DNA of 20,785 bases from JAUSKF01 sp964355005 (GCA_964355005.1 CAYHBX010000010.1:1-20785); one strand, 5' to 3'; positions 1-6,543 are shown, counted from the first letter of the stretch. Program-made: numbers and translations. Notes: generated from the sequence alone by a model not told the origin.

Positions 1-606
1 TTCGAGATTGGTCGTCAGCCAGCCGTCCAGTTCCTTTGCCGAGCCGAACATTGCGTCGATGAGGCCGAGTTCCAAAGCGTCCTTCGCTTTGATAGTTTCG
101 CCGGTTACCAGCATCCAGATGGCCTTTTCGGCATCATTGAGGATTCTCGGCAGGCGCTGGGTGCCGCCCATTCCGGGGATGATACCAAGCCGGATTTCCG
201 GTTGTCCGAAAACGGCATCTTTGGTCGCGACTCGCCAATTGCAAGCCATCACCAGCTCATTGCCGCCGCCGAGGCACATGCCACGGATGAAGGCAACCGT
301 CGGTTTTCCCAAATTGCTCAATTCATTTGCCAAACGATTGGCGGACGAAATAACTTCTTGGATTTTAGCGATATTGCCTTCATTAAGCAGTTTGTAAATC
401 TCCGAAACTTTCGCGCCGGCAGAGAAAGCTCCGGTCAGCGCGCTTTTCAACACGACCACCCGCACATCCGGGTCATTTTTGACATCCTTCAGCGCGGCAT
501 CGAGTTGGGCGATCATCTCAAAAGTCAACTCGTTGAAATTCGGATTGTTCAAAACAATAGAACCAATCTGACCGTTTTTCTCCACTTTCACGAGTTGCTT
601 TGTCAC
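1..606 (-). CDS. Enoyl-CoA hydratase/isomerase (crotonase), C-terminus beyond window
   Basis: Crotonase-fold protein expected to hydrate trans-2-enoyl-CoA to 3-hydroxyacyl-CoA. Counting from the GTG start, the oxyanion-hole segment FSAGAKV is near 61-67, CLGGGNEL near 111-118 and FGQPEIRLGIIPGMGGTQRL near 133-152. The two glutamates used for catalysis in hydratases are both present (about E117 and E137), which favours a true hydratase over an isomerase. 202 codons lie in the window; the family is about 260 residues, so the C-terminal trimerisation helices are off the edge. Start choice: AAGGAG (plus 616-621) abuts an ATG at 613-615, giving no spacer, whereas the in-frame GTG at 604-606 sits 9 nt away; GTG is preferred, and ATG would add three residues. 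It follows the dehydrogenase and thiolase genes on the same strand but has its own promoter. Confidence 0.9.
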   Translation of the reverse strand, partial: MTKQLVKVEKNGQIGSIVLNNPNFNELTFEMIAQLDAALKDVKNDPDVRVVVLKSALTGAFSAGAKVSEIYKLLNEGNIAKIQEVISSANRLANELSNLGKPTVAFIRGMCLGGGNELVMACNWRVATKDAVFGQPEIRLGIIPGMGGTQRLPRILNDAEKAIWMLVTGETIKAKDALELGLIDAMFGSAKELDGWLTTNLE

Positions 607-638
607 GGCAGACATCTCCTTTTCAAAAAACCGAAGTC

Positions 639-667
639 ATTTTACCAAATATTAATATTTTTGTAAA
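639..667 (-). promoter_or_regulatory. Predicted sigma-70 promoter of the enoyl-CoA hydratase gene
   Basis: On the minus strand TTTACA (662-667) and TAAAAT (639-644) are 17 nt apart, about 35 nt upstream of the start codon. The sequence after the -10 (ACTTCGGTT) partly matches the leader motif of the other two genes of the set. Confidence 0.6.
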
Positions 668-684
668 TGTAACTGATAGTGACT

Positions 685-724
685 AGCCTACAAGTATCGC
701 GCGACCGCGCGATACTTGTAGGCT
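685..724. repeat. 19-bp perfect inverted repeat with 2-nt centre
   Basis: Arms 685-703 and 706-724 are exact reverse complements (AGCCTACAAGTATCGCGCG on the plus strand) around AC. There is no T-tract on either side, so it is not an ordinary terminator. It lies just upstream of the hydratase -35 box and could be an operator or a mobile palindrome. Confidence 0.8.
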
Positions 725-740
725 GCCGAAAAATCAATAA

Positions 741-779
741 ATTAACGAAAAACCGGATACGCAAATTGCGTATCCGGTT
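741..779 (-). terminator. Rho-independent terminator of the 3-hydroxyacyl-CoA dehydrogenase gene
   Basis: Arms AACCGGATACGCAA and TTGCGTATCCGGTT (751-779) form a long hairpin. On the minus strand it is followed by TTTCGTTAATTT, 6 nt after the stop codon. Confidence 0.75.
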
Positions 780-784
780 CGGTT

Positions 785-1870
785 TTAACTGAATAATCCG
801 TTTTCTCGTCCCCAGCCGAGCGGGCCGCCGTGGCCGTCGGGGAAATGAATTCCCAGCGCGCAACCGATCTCAATGTCGTTTTCGTCGGCGACGCCTTCAG
901 TCACGCAGCGTTTCGCTTCCAGCGCCATCTCCAGCATCATCGTCTTCACCGCTTCGTCGGCGTTGCCGTTCGCGCGGTTGGGGAAATTCTGTTTGAGAAG
1001 GTCGGCAATTGGCGTTCCTTCCGTTTCGTGGAGGTAGAAGCCGATGCCGTTTTTCTTTCCGAAGCGTTTATTGACTACCATCAGCCGGAGGATCTCCGAG
1101 GGCTTCATTCGTTCGCCGTATCCCTTGTAAAGGACTTCAGCAACGGCCGCGCCTACGTCGATACCGACGAAATCCATCAACAGGAAAGGGCCCACGGGCC
1201 AGCCGGCATTCATGGCCGCTTCGTCGATCTGCTCCGGAGTCAGCGCGGTAGTTTCCAGAAATTTAGCGGCAGTATTCAGATAGGGGAGCAGTAGGCGGTT
1301 TACCAGGAATCCCGGAACGTCGGCAACGCGGATGATCGTTTTTCCTAGCGATTCGGTGAAGTTCTGGAGAGTTTCCAGCGTTTCCTTGCTCGTCTGCGGC
1401 GTGCGCACCAGTTCCACCAGCGGCATTTTCATGGGCGGGTTGAAGAAGTGCAGTCCGGCGAACTTGTCCGGCCGTTTGGTGCCGCTAGCCAGTTCGGCGA
1501 TCGAAAGCGAAGAAGTGTTGGAAGCGAGGATCGCGTGCGGAGCCAGGATGGCATCCAGAGTGGAAAAAATCTCTTTCTTGATTGCCATATTTTCTGTCAC
1601 CGCTTCGATGACCAGATCGGCATCCTTGAGGTCATCAAAGGAGTCAGTCGCTGTGATCAGTGCTTTCCCCATTTCCACTTCGGCGCGGCTATATTTTCCA
1701 TTTCCCAGCCGCACGTCAAAATGGGCGTGAACTTTTGCAATGGTCGCGACAGCCAAATCGGAATTCGCCTCTTTGATCACCACCGGCACTTTCCGCTCTC
1801 GGGCGATCAGAATGGCAATGTTGTGACCCATGATCCCGCCGCCGACAACGCCGACCTTGTTGATGTCCAC
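785..1870 (-). CDS. 3-hydroxyacyl-CoA dehydrogenase, NAD-dependent
   Basis: 361 residues. Oxidises 3-hydroxyacyl-CoA to 3-ketoacyl-CoA with NAD+ (or runs in reverse). The N-terminal Rossmann domain opens with VGVVGGGIMG (6-15). SNTSSLSI (117-124), GLHFFNPP (139-146) and LVELV (151-155) carry the conserved Ser/Asn and the His141/Glu153 catalytic pair. ADVPGFLVNRLL (183-194) begins a first C-terminal helical domain, and a second, degenerate one spans about 303-358 (ending GIHFPDGHGGPLGWGREN). Two C-terminal domains are the layout of the dehydrogenase half of FadB/FadJ, here without a fused hydratase; the hydratase is the next gene. The start is GTG at 1868-1870, 6 nt after AAAGGAGG; a longer upstream reading frame crosses a dispersed repeat and is not credible. 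It has its own promoter and terminator. Confidence 0.92.
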   Translation of the reverse strand: MDINKVGVVGGGIMGHNIAILIARERKVPVVIKEANSDLAVATIAKVHAHFDVRLGNGKYSRAEVEMGKALITATDSFDDLKDADLVIEAVTENMAIKKEIFSTLDAILAPHAILASNTSSLSIAELASGTKRPDKFAGLHFFNPPMKMPLVELVRTPQTSKETLETLQNFTESLGKTIIRVADVPGFLVNRLLLPYLNTAAKFLETTALTPEQIDEAAMNAGWPVGPFLLMDFVGIDVGAAVAEVLYKGYGERMKPSEILRLMVVNKRFGKKNGIGFYLHETEGTPIADLLKQNFPNRANGNADEAVKTMMLEMALEAKRCVTEGVADENDIEIGCALGIHFPDGHGGPLGWGRENGLFS

Positions 1871-1886
1871 TGATCCTCCTTTAAAC

Positions 1887-1926
1887 GAACCGAACTTAAA
1901 ATAACAGGAAAGGAACAAAAATGCAA
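1887..1926 (-). promoter_or_regulatory. Predicted dehydrogenase promoter with motif shared with the thiolase gene
   Basis: On the minus strand TTGCAT (1921-1926) and TATTTT (1898-1903) are 17 nt apart. The -10 and the following bases belong to a 17-nt sequence (plus 1887-1903, GAACCGAACTTAAAATA) that recurs exactly at 3372-3388 upstream of the thiolase gene. Confidence 0.55.
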
Positions 1927-1976
1927 CATGAAAAATCATAGAAAAAATAAACAAAAAGCCCTTCGCTGGCCTCCGT

Positions 1977-2105
1977 TCGTCATTCCCGCCCCGTATCGGA
2001 GTACGGGGTAAACTCCGGCGGGAATCCGTGGCCTTGTCATTCCCGTGAAAACGGGAATCCAATCAAATAATCTGGATTCCGGCTCAAGGCCGGAATGACA
2101 AAGGA
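1977..2105. repeat. Composite dispersed palindromic repeat
   Basis: Contains three nested palindromes: CATTCCCGCC with GGCGGGAATCC around an internal CCCCGTA/TACGGGG pair, then CATTCCCGTGAAAACGGGAATCC, then CTGGATTCCGG with CCGGAATGACA. Closely related units occur at 10424-10513 and 19024-19201. It separates the thiolase terminator from the dehydrogenase promoter. It is non-coding; several transcripts could fold it into stems. Confidence 0.8.
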
Positions 2106-2114
2106 GATTGCGAT

Positions 2115-2144
2115 GACAAAAAACACCCCGTTTTGGGGGTGTTT
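2115..2144 (-). terminator. Rho-independent terminator of the thiolase gene
   Basis: Stem AAACACCCC (2121-2129) and GGGGTGTTT (2136-2144) with loop GTTTTG. On the minus strand the stem ends in a run of T. It begins 7 nt after the stop codon. Confidence 0.85.
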
Positions 2145-2150
2145 GATTGT

Positions 2151-3344
2151 TTAAACCATATTCCTGATCAGCATCGCGCCGCCCTGGCCGCCGCCGATGC
2201 ACATCGTAATGATCGCCAGATCCTTTTGCTGATCCTTCATAATGGCGATCGCTTTCGTCGTGAGGGCGGCTCCCGTTGCTCCGACCGGGTGTCCGAGCGC
2301 GATAGCGCCTCCCCAGACATTCAGTTTTTCTTCGGGAATTTCCAGCAGACGCTGACAGGCGATTGCCTGCGCGGCGAACGCTTCGTTGAGTTCAAAGAAA
2401 TTAACGTCGGAGAGCTTGATGCCTCCCGGGCAGGGTCCCATCACGTAATTGACCGCGTTCACCGGGCCGAGTCCCATCATTGAGGGATCACAGCCGGCAT
2501 ATCCGTAAGCGACGATTTCCGCCTCCGGAAAAATGCCCGCCATCCTCGCGCAGTCTTCGGTCATCACCAGCATCGCGGAGGCGCCATCGGACAACGGACA
2601 GCTGTTTGCCGGAGTGACCGTTCCGTCTTTTTTGAAGATCGTCGGCAACGCGGAAAGTATCTGCGTGTTGAGTGTCGGGTTAGGGCATTCGTCAGCCGCG
2701 ATTACGACCTGGCCTTTTTTGTCCTTGATCGTGATCATCTGGGCTTTGAACTTTCCGGCGCGGGCCGCGGCCATCGCTTTCTTGTGTGAATTTACCGCGA
2801 ACTCATCTTGCGCCTTGCGGGAGACATCGCGTTTTTCGGCGACATTTTCCGCCGTTTTACCCATCATCTCCCCGGTGATCGGATCGGTCAGGCCTTCGGC
2901 GAGCGCGTCCACAAAATTTGACATCGCTACCCGCGGATCATAAGCGATGCCTTGTCCTTTGCGGATTCCACGGATAGTAAATGGAATATTGGACATACTT
3001 TCCGTTCCGCCGATTAGCACGCACGTTGCTTCTCCGGCCTTGATCATCTGCGCCGCGGAAGTGATCGCGCGTAAACCCGAGCCGCAATTCATCTGGACGG
3101 AAAAAGCCGGCACTCCTTGCGGGACACTGGCCCGCAAAGCGGCGACCCGGGCGACATTTGGAGCATCGGAAGGATGCGCCACCGCCCCGGCAATCACATG
3201 GTCGGGAATAGTGAATGAACGTTTCAAGGTTTCCTGAAAACAAATCGTGAGCAAGTCTACCGCCGTCCAATCTTTCAATTTGCCGCTAGGAGCCTTTCCG
3301 ATCGGAGTTCTGCAGGAACCGGCGATTACGATCTTGGGATACAT
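2151..3344 (-). CDS. Acetyl-CoA C-acyltransferase/acetyltransferase (thiolase)
   Basis: 397 residues, the usual thiolase length. Cleaves 3-ketoacyl-CoA with CoA, or condenses two acetyl-CoA. The acyl-accepting nucleophile is C87 in QMNCGSG (85-90). NEAFAAQ, GGAIALGHPVGATGA (with H352) and MCIGGGQGGA (with C382) complete the active site. From sequence alone, degradative (FadA-like) and biosynthetic (AtoB-like) thiolases cannot be separated. The ATG at 3342-3344 is preceded by AAGGAG with an 8-nt spacer. It is the first of three same-strand acyl-CoA genes but ends in its own terminator, so the three are probably separate transcripts under shared control. GCG, ATC and CTC-type codons look commoner than in ychF or murC, which would fit acquisition by transfer; I have not computed codon usage. 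Confidence 0.93.
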   Translation of the reverse strand: MYPKIVIAGSCRTPIGKAPSGKLKDWTAVDLLTICFQETLKRSFTIPDHVIAGAVAHPSDAPNVARVAALRASVPQGVPAFSVQMNCGSGLRAITSAAQMIKAGEATCVLIGGTESMSNIPFTIRGIRKGQGIAYDPRVAMSNFVDALAEGLTDPITGEMMGKTAENVAEKRDVSRKAQDEFAVNSHKKAMAAARAGKFKAQMITIKDKKGQVVIAADECPNPTLNTQILSALPTIFKKDGTVTPANSCPLSDGASAMLVMTEDCARMAGIFPEAEIVAYGYAGCDPSMMGLGPVNAVNYVMGPCPGGIKLSDVNFFELNEAFAAQAIACQRLLEIPEEKLNVWGGAIALGHPVGATGAALTTKAIAIMKDQQKDLAIITMCIGGGQGGAMLIRNMV

Positions 3345-3371
3345 ATTTACTCTCCTTTTTCTTTGTGAAAT

Positions 3372-3388
3372 GAACCGAACTTAAAATA
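3372..3388 (-). promoter_or_regulatory. 17-nt leader motif upstream of thiolase, identical to dehydrogenase motif
   Basis: GAACCGAACTTAAAATA on the plus strand, 27 nt before the start codon, identical to 1887-1903. Its minus-strand end reads TATTTT, which would serve as a -10; no good -35 lies 17 nt upstream. It may be an operator overlapping the promoter. Confidence 0.5.
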
Positions 3389-3401
3389 TCACAAATGCAT
3401 T

Positions 3402-3480
3402 AAATAAGCGAATAACGAATAAAACCAGCGAATTTACGAATTTTTATTCGCAGATTCGTGATAAATTTGTTATTCGTTTC
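3402..3480. repeat. AT-rich degenerate repeat (GCGAATAACGAAT type)
   Basis: Repeated units GCGAATAACGAAT, GCGAATTTACGAAT, TTTATTCGCAGATTCG and TTGTTATTCG run in both orientations and form an imperfect palindrome. The same family occurs inside murC (13556-13584 and 13811-13896) and next to its start. It is non-coding here. Confidence 0.7.
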
Positions 3481-3485
3481 TGCAG

Positions 3486-3513
3486 ATAAAAAAAGCCCCA
3501 CTTTCGGGGGGCT
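3486..3513 (-). terminator. Rho-independent terminator of the P-loop/CYTH gene
   Basis: Stem AAGCCCC (3493-3499) and GGGGCTT (3507-3513), followed on the minus strand by a run of seven or more T. It lies about 70 nt beyond the stop codon, after a low-complexity stretch. Confidence 0.75.
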
Positions 3514-3579
3514 TACTCTTTTAACTTTATAAACTTTATAACTGTCAATTGCTTACTACCTTCTACTAGCTACTTACTA
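3514..3579. repeat. Low-complexity spacer (ACTTTATAA and CTACTA units)
   Basis: TTAACTTTATAAACTTTATAAC is followed by degenerate CTTACTAC/TTCTACTAG units up to the stop codon at 3580. A near-identical ACTTTATAAACTTTATAAC stretch occurs at 16241-16262, again beside the 3' end of a minus-strand gene. No coding potential seen. Confidence 0.6.
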
Positions 3580-4683
3580 CTATCTCCGCGCGAGAGCAAA
3601 ATTAGAATACTTCGAGTCTCCCGTGACTTCCTCTATCTTACCGAGCCAATCAGGAATGGAAACTTTGTCGTTCTCTTCGGTAAGCTCGATTTCCAACAGA
3701 GTTGTTCCCAGTAGGCGTTGCGGTTCCAGCAAGATATCCAATTCGAAGTACTGATTTTGCCAAAGGAAGCAGACGCGGGTTTTACGGATGATGTCACAGT
3801 CGGAGCGGACGTGTCGGAGTCTGTAGGCGTATTCTTCCGCGGAGATTTGCCGTTCGATTTCTATCCTGGAAGCAGGGGAGGCAGTTGGAGTTTTTCGCGT
3901 TTCATAGTAAACCGAGCCGCAATCTTCTTGGCTTCGCCGCCGGATACGCATTTCTCCTTTGCCGTCATCTTCCAGATAAACCTGTTCTATCTGGATTTTC
4001 TTGAATGGGACGGGGATTTTGCGGAGCAGAACGCCGTCCCGGACCAAGAATTTTCTTTCTGTTTCGATCGCGACCGGGACGCCCAGATATTTGCGGATTT
4101 CATTGAGAAGCCGTTTCATCTTCAGATCAAAAAGAGTGGAATTATCTATCACCCGCAGATGCGGATGGCCAAGCCAGGCGTTACGGGTTCGCTGATCGGC
4201 AATAACCGCTTCTTCGGCGCTTTCCTGTCGGGCCGGATTATTCGTCTTGGTGTAGAATTCGGGGCGGCCGTCCGCCGCGGTTACCAGATGGAAAACCGCG
4301 CCATAGCGTCGGTCGCGGGCATCAACCTCGCTCATTCTCCGCTTGGTAAGAATATATTCGAACATCTCCTGTGAAACATACGCCTTGATATCCATCAAAC
4401 CGCGATCGCAGATCATCAGCTGGTTTTCGCAGTCTTTAATTTCCATCACTCGCCGGAAATTGTCATTTTCAAGCTGTATCTGCATATCAAACATCAACTC
4501 TTCAAATTTCAGAATTTGTTCGGGTGTCAGTTTTGCCGGACTTAACCCGGAGTTGATGATCAGCGTCGCCACTTCGGGCAGGAAAGTCGGCACTATTCCG
4601 AAATCGGACAGTTTTTCACCGAGATAGCTCTGCGCGGTGGTCTTTCCCCCGCACGGCCCTCCGGTCAAAACAACAGGCTGCAT
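3580..4683 (-). CDS. P-loop nucleotide kinase-like (AAA_28/NadR-type) domain fused to CYTH domain
   Basis: 367 residues in two parts. Residues 1-200 are a P-loop NTPase: Walker A GGPCGGKTT (8-16), a Walker B-like MICDRGLMD (90-98), and an arginine-rich helix (114-126) like the lid of nucleotide kinases. Residues 205-367 are a CYTH (triphosphate tunnel metalloenzyme) domain: the ExExK signature ETERK (207-211), then EMRIRRR, YYETRK, RIEIERQIS, FELDI and LEIELTEEND, which supply the alternating charged residues of the tunnel. This architecture matches animal TTD14 and scattered bacterial proteins; for bacterial members I know of no settled substrate. A role in triphosphate or nucleotide handling, or lipid-phosphate sensing, is inference. 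The ATG follows GGGAGG by 4 nt. Single gene with its own terminator. Confidence 0.82.
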   Translation of the reverse strand: MQPVVLTGGPCGGKTTAQSYLGEKLSDFGIVPTFLPEVATLIINSGLSPAKLTPEQILKFEELMFDMQIQLENDNFRRVMEIKDCENQLMICDRGLMDIKAYVSQEMFEYILTKRRMSEVDARDRRYGAVFHLVTAADGRPEFYTKTNNPARQESAEEAVIADQRTRNAWLGHPHLRVIDNSTLFDLKMKRLLNEIRKYLGVPVAIETERKFLVRDGVLLRKIPVPFKKIQIEQVYLEDDGKGEMRIRRRSQEDCGSVYYETRKTPTASPASRIEIERQISAEEYAYRLRHVRSDCDIIRKTRVCFLWQNQYFELDILLEPQRLLGTTLLEIELTEENDKVSIPDWLGKIEEVTGDSKYSNFALARR

Positions 4684-4717
4684 CGAGCCTCCCGTAATTT
4701 GTTAAAGAACGTAATTT

Positions 4718-4723
4718 ATTATA
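4718..4723 (-). promoter_or_regulatory. Predicted -10 box for the P-loop/CYTH gene
   Basis: TATAAT on the minus strand, 34 nt before the start codon. No convincing -35 lies 16-18 nt upstream. The rest of 4724-4820 shows only AT-rich spacer with GTAGTAGCTAGG-like low-complexity sequence. Confidence 0.4.
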
Positions 4724-4818
4724 CAAGAAAAACATAAATTGGGAATTGTGAACCATTGTATGATCATTAGACCGTTAGGTAGTAGCTAGGTGATGTAAAT
4801 TCGAAAAATATTGAGGAA

Positions 4819-4847
4819 ATAAAAAAGCCCGGCAGTTAGTCGGGCTT
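4819..4847 (-). terminator. Rho-independent terminator of the 144-residue gene
   Basis: Stem AAGCCCG (4825-4831) and CGGGCTT (4841-4847) with a 9-nt loop, followed on the minus strand by six T. It starts 9 nt after the stop codon. Confidence 0.85.
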
Positions 4848-4855
4848 GGCGCATG

Positions 4856-5290
4856 CTACTGGGGAATTCCATTTCCCTTCAGGCGATTACGTAGCTGGAG
4901 TTCAGTTTCAGGATTAAGATGCGCGTCGCGGCAACAACGTTCATAAAAATTTTTCCAAAATTGGCGGATTTGCTGATCCGGGTGGCAATATCCGACAATT
5001 TCTGCCGCGTGAAAAAAATGATTGTACCAATGGTGCTGATATTGGTCTATAGAGGCGAAAAAGGCCTCTATTTCAGATTCGCTCGTAATGCCCGATCCAT
5101 CACCGGCAAAGGTATTTTTTAGTCCAAGTGGCAGGGCGTTGTTGGTCAACACTGCTCGAAAAGCCCTAACTAAGTTTTTTGCCGGGTCATTTTTTGGTGA
5201 ACCATCGGGGCCTCGCATGGCGCAAAGCAACGTGCCCTGCATTTGCAGGGGAAGCTCCAAAACCCAATCCCTCAAGACGCATTTCCTCAT
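4856..5290 (-). CDS. Hypothetical protein, possible phage-related family
   Basis: 144 residues, soluble, no signal peptide. Distinctive parts are RDWVLELPLQMQGTLLCAMRG (7-27), the following PDGSPKNDPAK, and a C-terminal helical region with HHWYNHFFHAAEIVGY (85-100), WKNFYERCCRDAHLNPETE and LQLRNRL. From memory the RGPDG...HAAEIVGY...HLNPETE pattern resembles uncharacterised proteins of phages and environmental viral sequences; I cannot confirm this and assign no function. AAGGAG stands 8 nt before the ATG. It is an isolated transcription unit with a near-consensus promoter upstream and a terminator directly downstream, between the P-loop/CYTH gene and divergent ychF. Confidence 0.75.
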   Translation of the reverse strand: MRKCVLRDWVLELPLQMQGTLLCAMRGPDGSPKNDPAKNLVRAFRAVLTNNALPLGLKNTFAGDGSGITSESEIEAFFASIDQYQHHWYNHFFHAAEIVGYCHPDQQIRQFWKNFYERCCRDAHLNPETELQLRNRLKGNGIPQ

Positions 5291-5321
5291 GAGCCCGCTC
5301 CTTTTTTAAAAACTAAGTAGT

Positions 5322-5350
5322 ATATTAAATCGAAAGTAGTAATTTGTCCA
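5322..5350 (-). promoter_or_regulatory. Predicted sigma-70 promoter of the 144-residue gene
   Basis: On the minus strand TGGACA (5345-5350) and TAATAT (5322-5327) are 17 nt apart, about 32 nt before the start codon. Confidence 0.65.
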
Positions 5351-5379
5351 GTAGATGTTTGTTCGGCGCTTGAAACTAC

Positions 5380-5404
5380 ACCCCAAACCCTATACCCTAA
5401 ACTC
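5380..5404. repeat. CCCTAAA-like degenerate repeat before ychF
   Basis: CCCCAAACCCTATACCCTAA repeats a CCCTAAA/CCCTATA unit right up to the ychF start codon, taking the place where a ribosome binding site would be. The same family is inside murC at 13421-13456. Confidence 0.65.
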
Positions 5405-5405
5405 A

Positions 5406-6425
5406 ATGAAGCTTTCAATCGGAATCGTCGGATTGCCAAACGTGGGGAAGTCCACGCTTTTTAAGATTTTGACGAAAAACGATGTGAATATCGCCAATTA
5501 TCCTTTTTGCACCATTGATCCGAATGTTGGAGTGGTTACTGTGCCGGATGAGCGGTTGGATAAATTAGCGGCTATGAGTAAATCCGCGAAAATCATTCCG
5601 GCAATTGTGGAATTTTACGACATCGCCGGTTTGGTAAAAGGAGCGAGTACCGGCGAAGGATTGGGGAACCAATTTTTGACGCACATCCGCGAAACTAATG
5701 CCGTGCTGATGGTTTTACGGGTTTTTCAAAATGATGAGATCGTGCACGTGGAAAATTCCGTGGACCCGATCCGTGATATGGATATTATTAATACCGAGCT
5801 GGCGCTGAAAGATTTGGAATCAGTTGAAAAAGTTTATAAAAAAACGGAAGCGGAAACGAAAACCGGCGGACCGGCTCAAAAGCAGGCGATCGTGGACTTT
5901 GAGGCAATAAAGAAAGTTAAAGAAGGATTAGAAAAAGGTGAAAATTTGAATAGTCCGGAGTATGCGGAAGCGCTAGATAACGAAAAGGTTCGCGCCCTGA
6001 ATTTGCTGACCGGAAAAAAGCAGATTTATCTGCTTAACGGAAAACCGGGGGACGTATCACAAGAATTAAAAAACAAAATAGAAGATCGGAAAGCCGGGTA
6101 TGTAGTAGCGGATTTGTCCTCGGTGACAGAAGTGCCGGAGCTGGTAAAAAAAGCCTACGAAGTACTTGGCTTGATGAGCTTTTTCACTACCGGCGAAGAT
6201 GAAACCCGAGCTTGGACCATCCGGCAGGGGAGTAAGGCGCCGCAAGCGGCCGGAGCGATCCATACCGATTTTGAAAAGAAATTCATTCGCGCGGAGGTGA
6301 TCAGCGCGCAAAAACTTCTAGAAGCGGGCGCTTGGAGCGCCGCAAAACAAAAAGGGTGGCTACGCTTGGAAGGGAAGGATTATGTTTTTCAGGATGGAGA
6401 CGTGACGGAAATCAGACATGGCTAA
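5406..6425 (+). CDS. ychF: Redox-regulated ATPase YchF (Obg-like)
   Basis: 339 residues, slightly shorter than the usual 360 or so. YchF is a ribosome-associated P-loop protein that binds ATP rather than GTP. G1 is GLPNVGKS (9-16), switch II DIAGLVKGASTGEGLGNQF (72-90) with the usual hydrophobic substitution of the catalytic Gln, a coiled-coil insertion is at about 120-190, and the TGS domain occupies about 256-339 (FFTTGEDETRAWTIRQGS, HTDFEKKFIRAEVIS, LEGKDYVFQDGDV). The position of the specificity motif reads NGKPGD (211-216) instead of the common NxxE, which is unusual. The start is placed at the ATG of MKLSIGIVG. No SD precedes it; an in-frame ATG at 5355 also lacks one and would add 17 residues encoded by repeat sequence. 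Single plus-strand gene among minus-strand genes. Confidence 0.95.
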   Translation: MKLSIGIVGLPNVGKSTLFKILTKNDVNIANYPFCTIDPNVGVVTVPDERLDKLAAMSKSAKIIPAIVEFYDIAGLVKGASTGEGLGNQFLTHIRETNAVLMVLRVFQNDEIVHVENSVDPIRDMDIINTELALKDLESVEKVYKKTEAETKTGGPAQKQAIVDFEAIKKVKEGLEKGENLNSPEYAEALDNEKVRALNLLTGKKQIYLLNGKPGDVSQELKNKIEDRKAGYVVADLSSVTEVPELVKKAYEVLGLMSFFTTGEDETRAWTIRQGSKAPQAAGAIHTDFEKKFIRAEVISAQKLLEAGAWSAAKQKGWLRLEGKDYVFQDGDVTEIRHG

Positions 6426-6429
6426 ATAG

Positions 6430-6464
6430 GTCTTATAGAACCAATAAGACTCATAAGTTCTATA
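6430..6464. repeat. Overlapping inverted repeats after ychF
   Basis: GTCTTAT (6430-6436) can pair with ATAAGAC (6444-6450), and TATAGAAC (6434-6441) with GTTCTATA (6457-6464). The two pairings compete. A run of A, not T, follows on the plus strand, so it is a poor terminator for ychF. The sequence resembles other ACTTATAA-type low-complexity spacers in this window. Confidence 0.5.
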
Positions 6465-6481
6465 AAAAAAAACTCTTCCTA

Positions 6482-6510
6482 TTGACAAGTGATTAGTTTT
6501 GCGCTATAAT
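6482..6510 (+). promoter_or_regulatory. Perfect-consensus sigma-70 promoter
   Basis: TTGACA (6482-6487) and TATAAT (6505-6510) separated by exactly 17 nt. It drives the small membrane-protein gene at 6569, leaving a 5' leader of about 50 nt. Confidence 0.85.
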
Positions 6511-6524
6511 TGCAGGTAGCAAAC

Positions 6525-6543
6525 GGTTCGAATATCTCGAACC
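6525..6543 (+). promoter_or_regulatory. Hairpin in the 5' leader of the 77-residue gene
   Basis: GGTTCGA (6525-6531) and TCGAACC (6537-6543) form a 7-bp stem with loop ATATC, between the promoter and the ribosome binding site. It may stabilise the message or bind a protein; the sequence does not show which. Confidence 0.5.

Noticed and set aside
830..1294. Plus-strand frame of 154 codons
   Set aside because: It mirrors the dehydrogenase coding sequence and has no independent support.
1871..2062. N-terminal extension of the dehydrogenase
   Set aside because: The extra 64 residues are encoded by a dispersed repeat and the promoter region; a GTG with a strong SD sits exactly before the Rossmann domain.
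3718..4374. 218-codon open frame on the plus strand
   Set aside because: It is antisense to the P-loop/CYTH gene, whose domains and SD are convincing; no SD or domain supports the plus-strand frame.
6525..6543. GGTTCGAAT resembling a tRNA T-loop
   Set aside because: No acceptor stem, anticodon arm or CCA context surrounds it; it is a simple 7-bp hairpin in a leader.
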